Below, one piece after another: positions 63,828-64,000 of a DNA stretch of 64,000 bases. Positions within the stretch are counted from its first letter, which is position 1. Each line of letters starts with the position of its first letter. The translations under genes and the position numbers were made by a program. The notes under the pieces were generated by a model, which saw nothing but the letters and a program-made list of their open reading frames with translations, did no database searches and had not been told where the DNA came from. Source of the stretch: JANWHQ01 sp963775275 (GTDB lineage Bacteria; Pseudomonadota; Alphaproteobacteria; Caulobacterales; Caulobacteraceae); the NCBI GenBank assembly GCA_963775275.1, contig CAVZII010000005.1, positions 3,348,001 to 3,412,000 on the forward strand, given 5' to 3'.

Positions 63828-64000
63828 ATGCGCCGCATTCGTTCGATCTACCTCTCGGGCCCCAATTTTCACCTCCAGGGGGCCATGGATCTGGCGCAAG
63901 AGGCGCAGGGAATCTGCCGGGACGCGGGGTTCGAGGCGCTGGCGCCGGACCTGGAGGCGCTGAAGGAGCGCGAGCCCTCCGAGGCCATGGCGCGGGAGAT
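63828..64000 (+). CDS. Nucleoside 2-deoxyribosyltransferase-like protein (partial)
   Basis: The first 57 codons are visible: MRRIRSIYLSGPNFHLQGAM followed by DLAQEAQGICRDAGFEALAP. SIYLSGPNF and the CRDAGFEALAP segment match the start of nucleoside 2-deoxyribosyltransferases and related nucleotide hydrolases. The C-terminus lies off the right edge, so the catalytic Glu region cannot be checked. The start follows a weak ribosome site. Confidence 0.7.
   Translation, partial: MRRIRSIYLSGPNFHLQGAMDLAQEAQGICRDAGFEALAPDLEALKEREPSEAMARE

Overview
The window looks like a chromosomal segment of a high-GC alphaproteobacterium, most likely Caulobacterales (Phenylobacterium-like). That placement is an inference from three things: the complete hopanoid cluster interleaved with isoprenoid genes, the DUF3775, RcnB-like and spinster-type MFS genes, and the TonB-receptor plus secreted esterase content. 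I see no rRNA, tRNA or CRISPR array.

Layout. 1-4.5 kb: a truncated MFS transporter with a small coupled ORF, then two secreted esterases in tandem (an alpha/beta hydrolase and a tannase/feruloyl esterase). 4.6-10.4 kb (minus strand): a DUF3775 protein, an acetyl-CoA-synthetase-like ligase, a fused E1 alpha/beta 2-oxoacid dehydrogenase, an E2 acyltransferase and an acyl carrier protein, joined mostly by 4-base start/stop overlaps; no E3 gene is present. 10.6-12.2 kb: an aspartic protease and dusA. 12.3-19.1 kb: an IS3-family remnant followed by a lower-GC module of TonB receptor, Tat-exported amidohydrolase, Tat-exported thiamine-pyrophosphate enzyme and cytochrome c, which could form an envelope-located catabolic and electron-transfer system. 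19.4-21.5 kb: a Cys-rich small protein and a toxin-like gene overlapping a DUF805-DUF4262 membrane protein.

21.7-48.6 kb is a hopanoid supercluster. Its isoprenoid (MEP) supply genes are dxs, ispA, ispG, ispH and dxr. Squalene formation and cyclisation are covered by hpnC, hpnD, hpnE and shc. Side-chain building and decoration are covered by hpnH, hpnG, hpnI, hpnK and hpnJ plus a di-iron ferritin-like protein. Likely transport or accessory genes are hpnN, hpnM, hpnL, hpnA, hpnB and an MlaA-like gene. A secreted protein of unknown role and a GxxExxY cassette sit inside it.

48.7-64 kb is mixed: an ArsR gene with its own operator and a decayed SRPBCC partner, a CBS protein, a PCMT-erythromycin-esterase fusion, a glycosyltransferase/GNAT pair, fRMsr, a GDT1-type exporter, an ABM protein, an OYE reductase, thyA-folA, DUF924, an RcnB-like repeat protein, ilvC, a secreted AprI/Inh-like protein and a partial nucleoside deoxyribosyltransferase. 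Two nearly identical 166-bp double-hairpin elements bounded by CTAG lie 7.2 kb apart, each starting at the stop codon of a plus-strand gene.

Nine single-base insertions break otherwise intact genes (E1 twice, E2 three times, ACP, dxs, hpnJ, rcnB-like). Most are in short G or C runs, and one is in a normally essential gene, so I treat them as probable sequence errors and annotate the repaired genes across the shifts.
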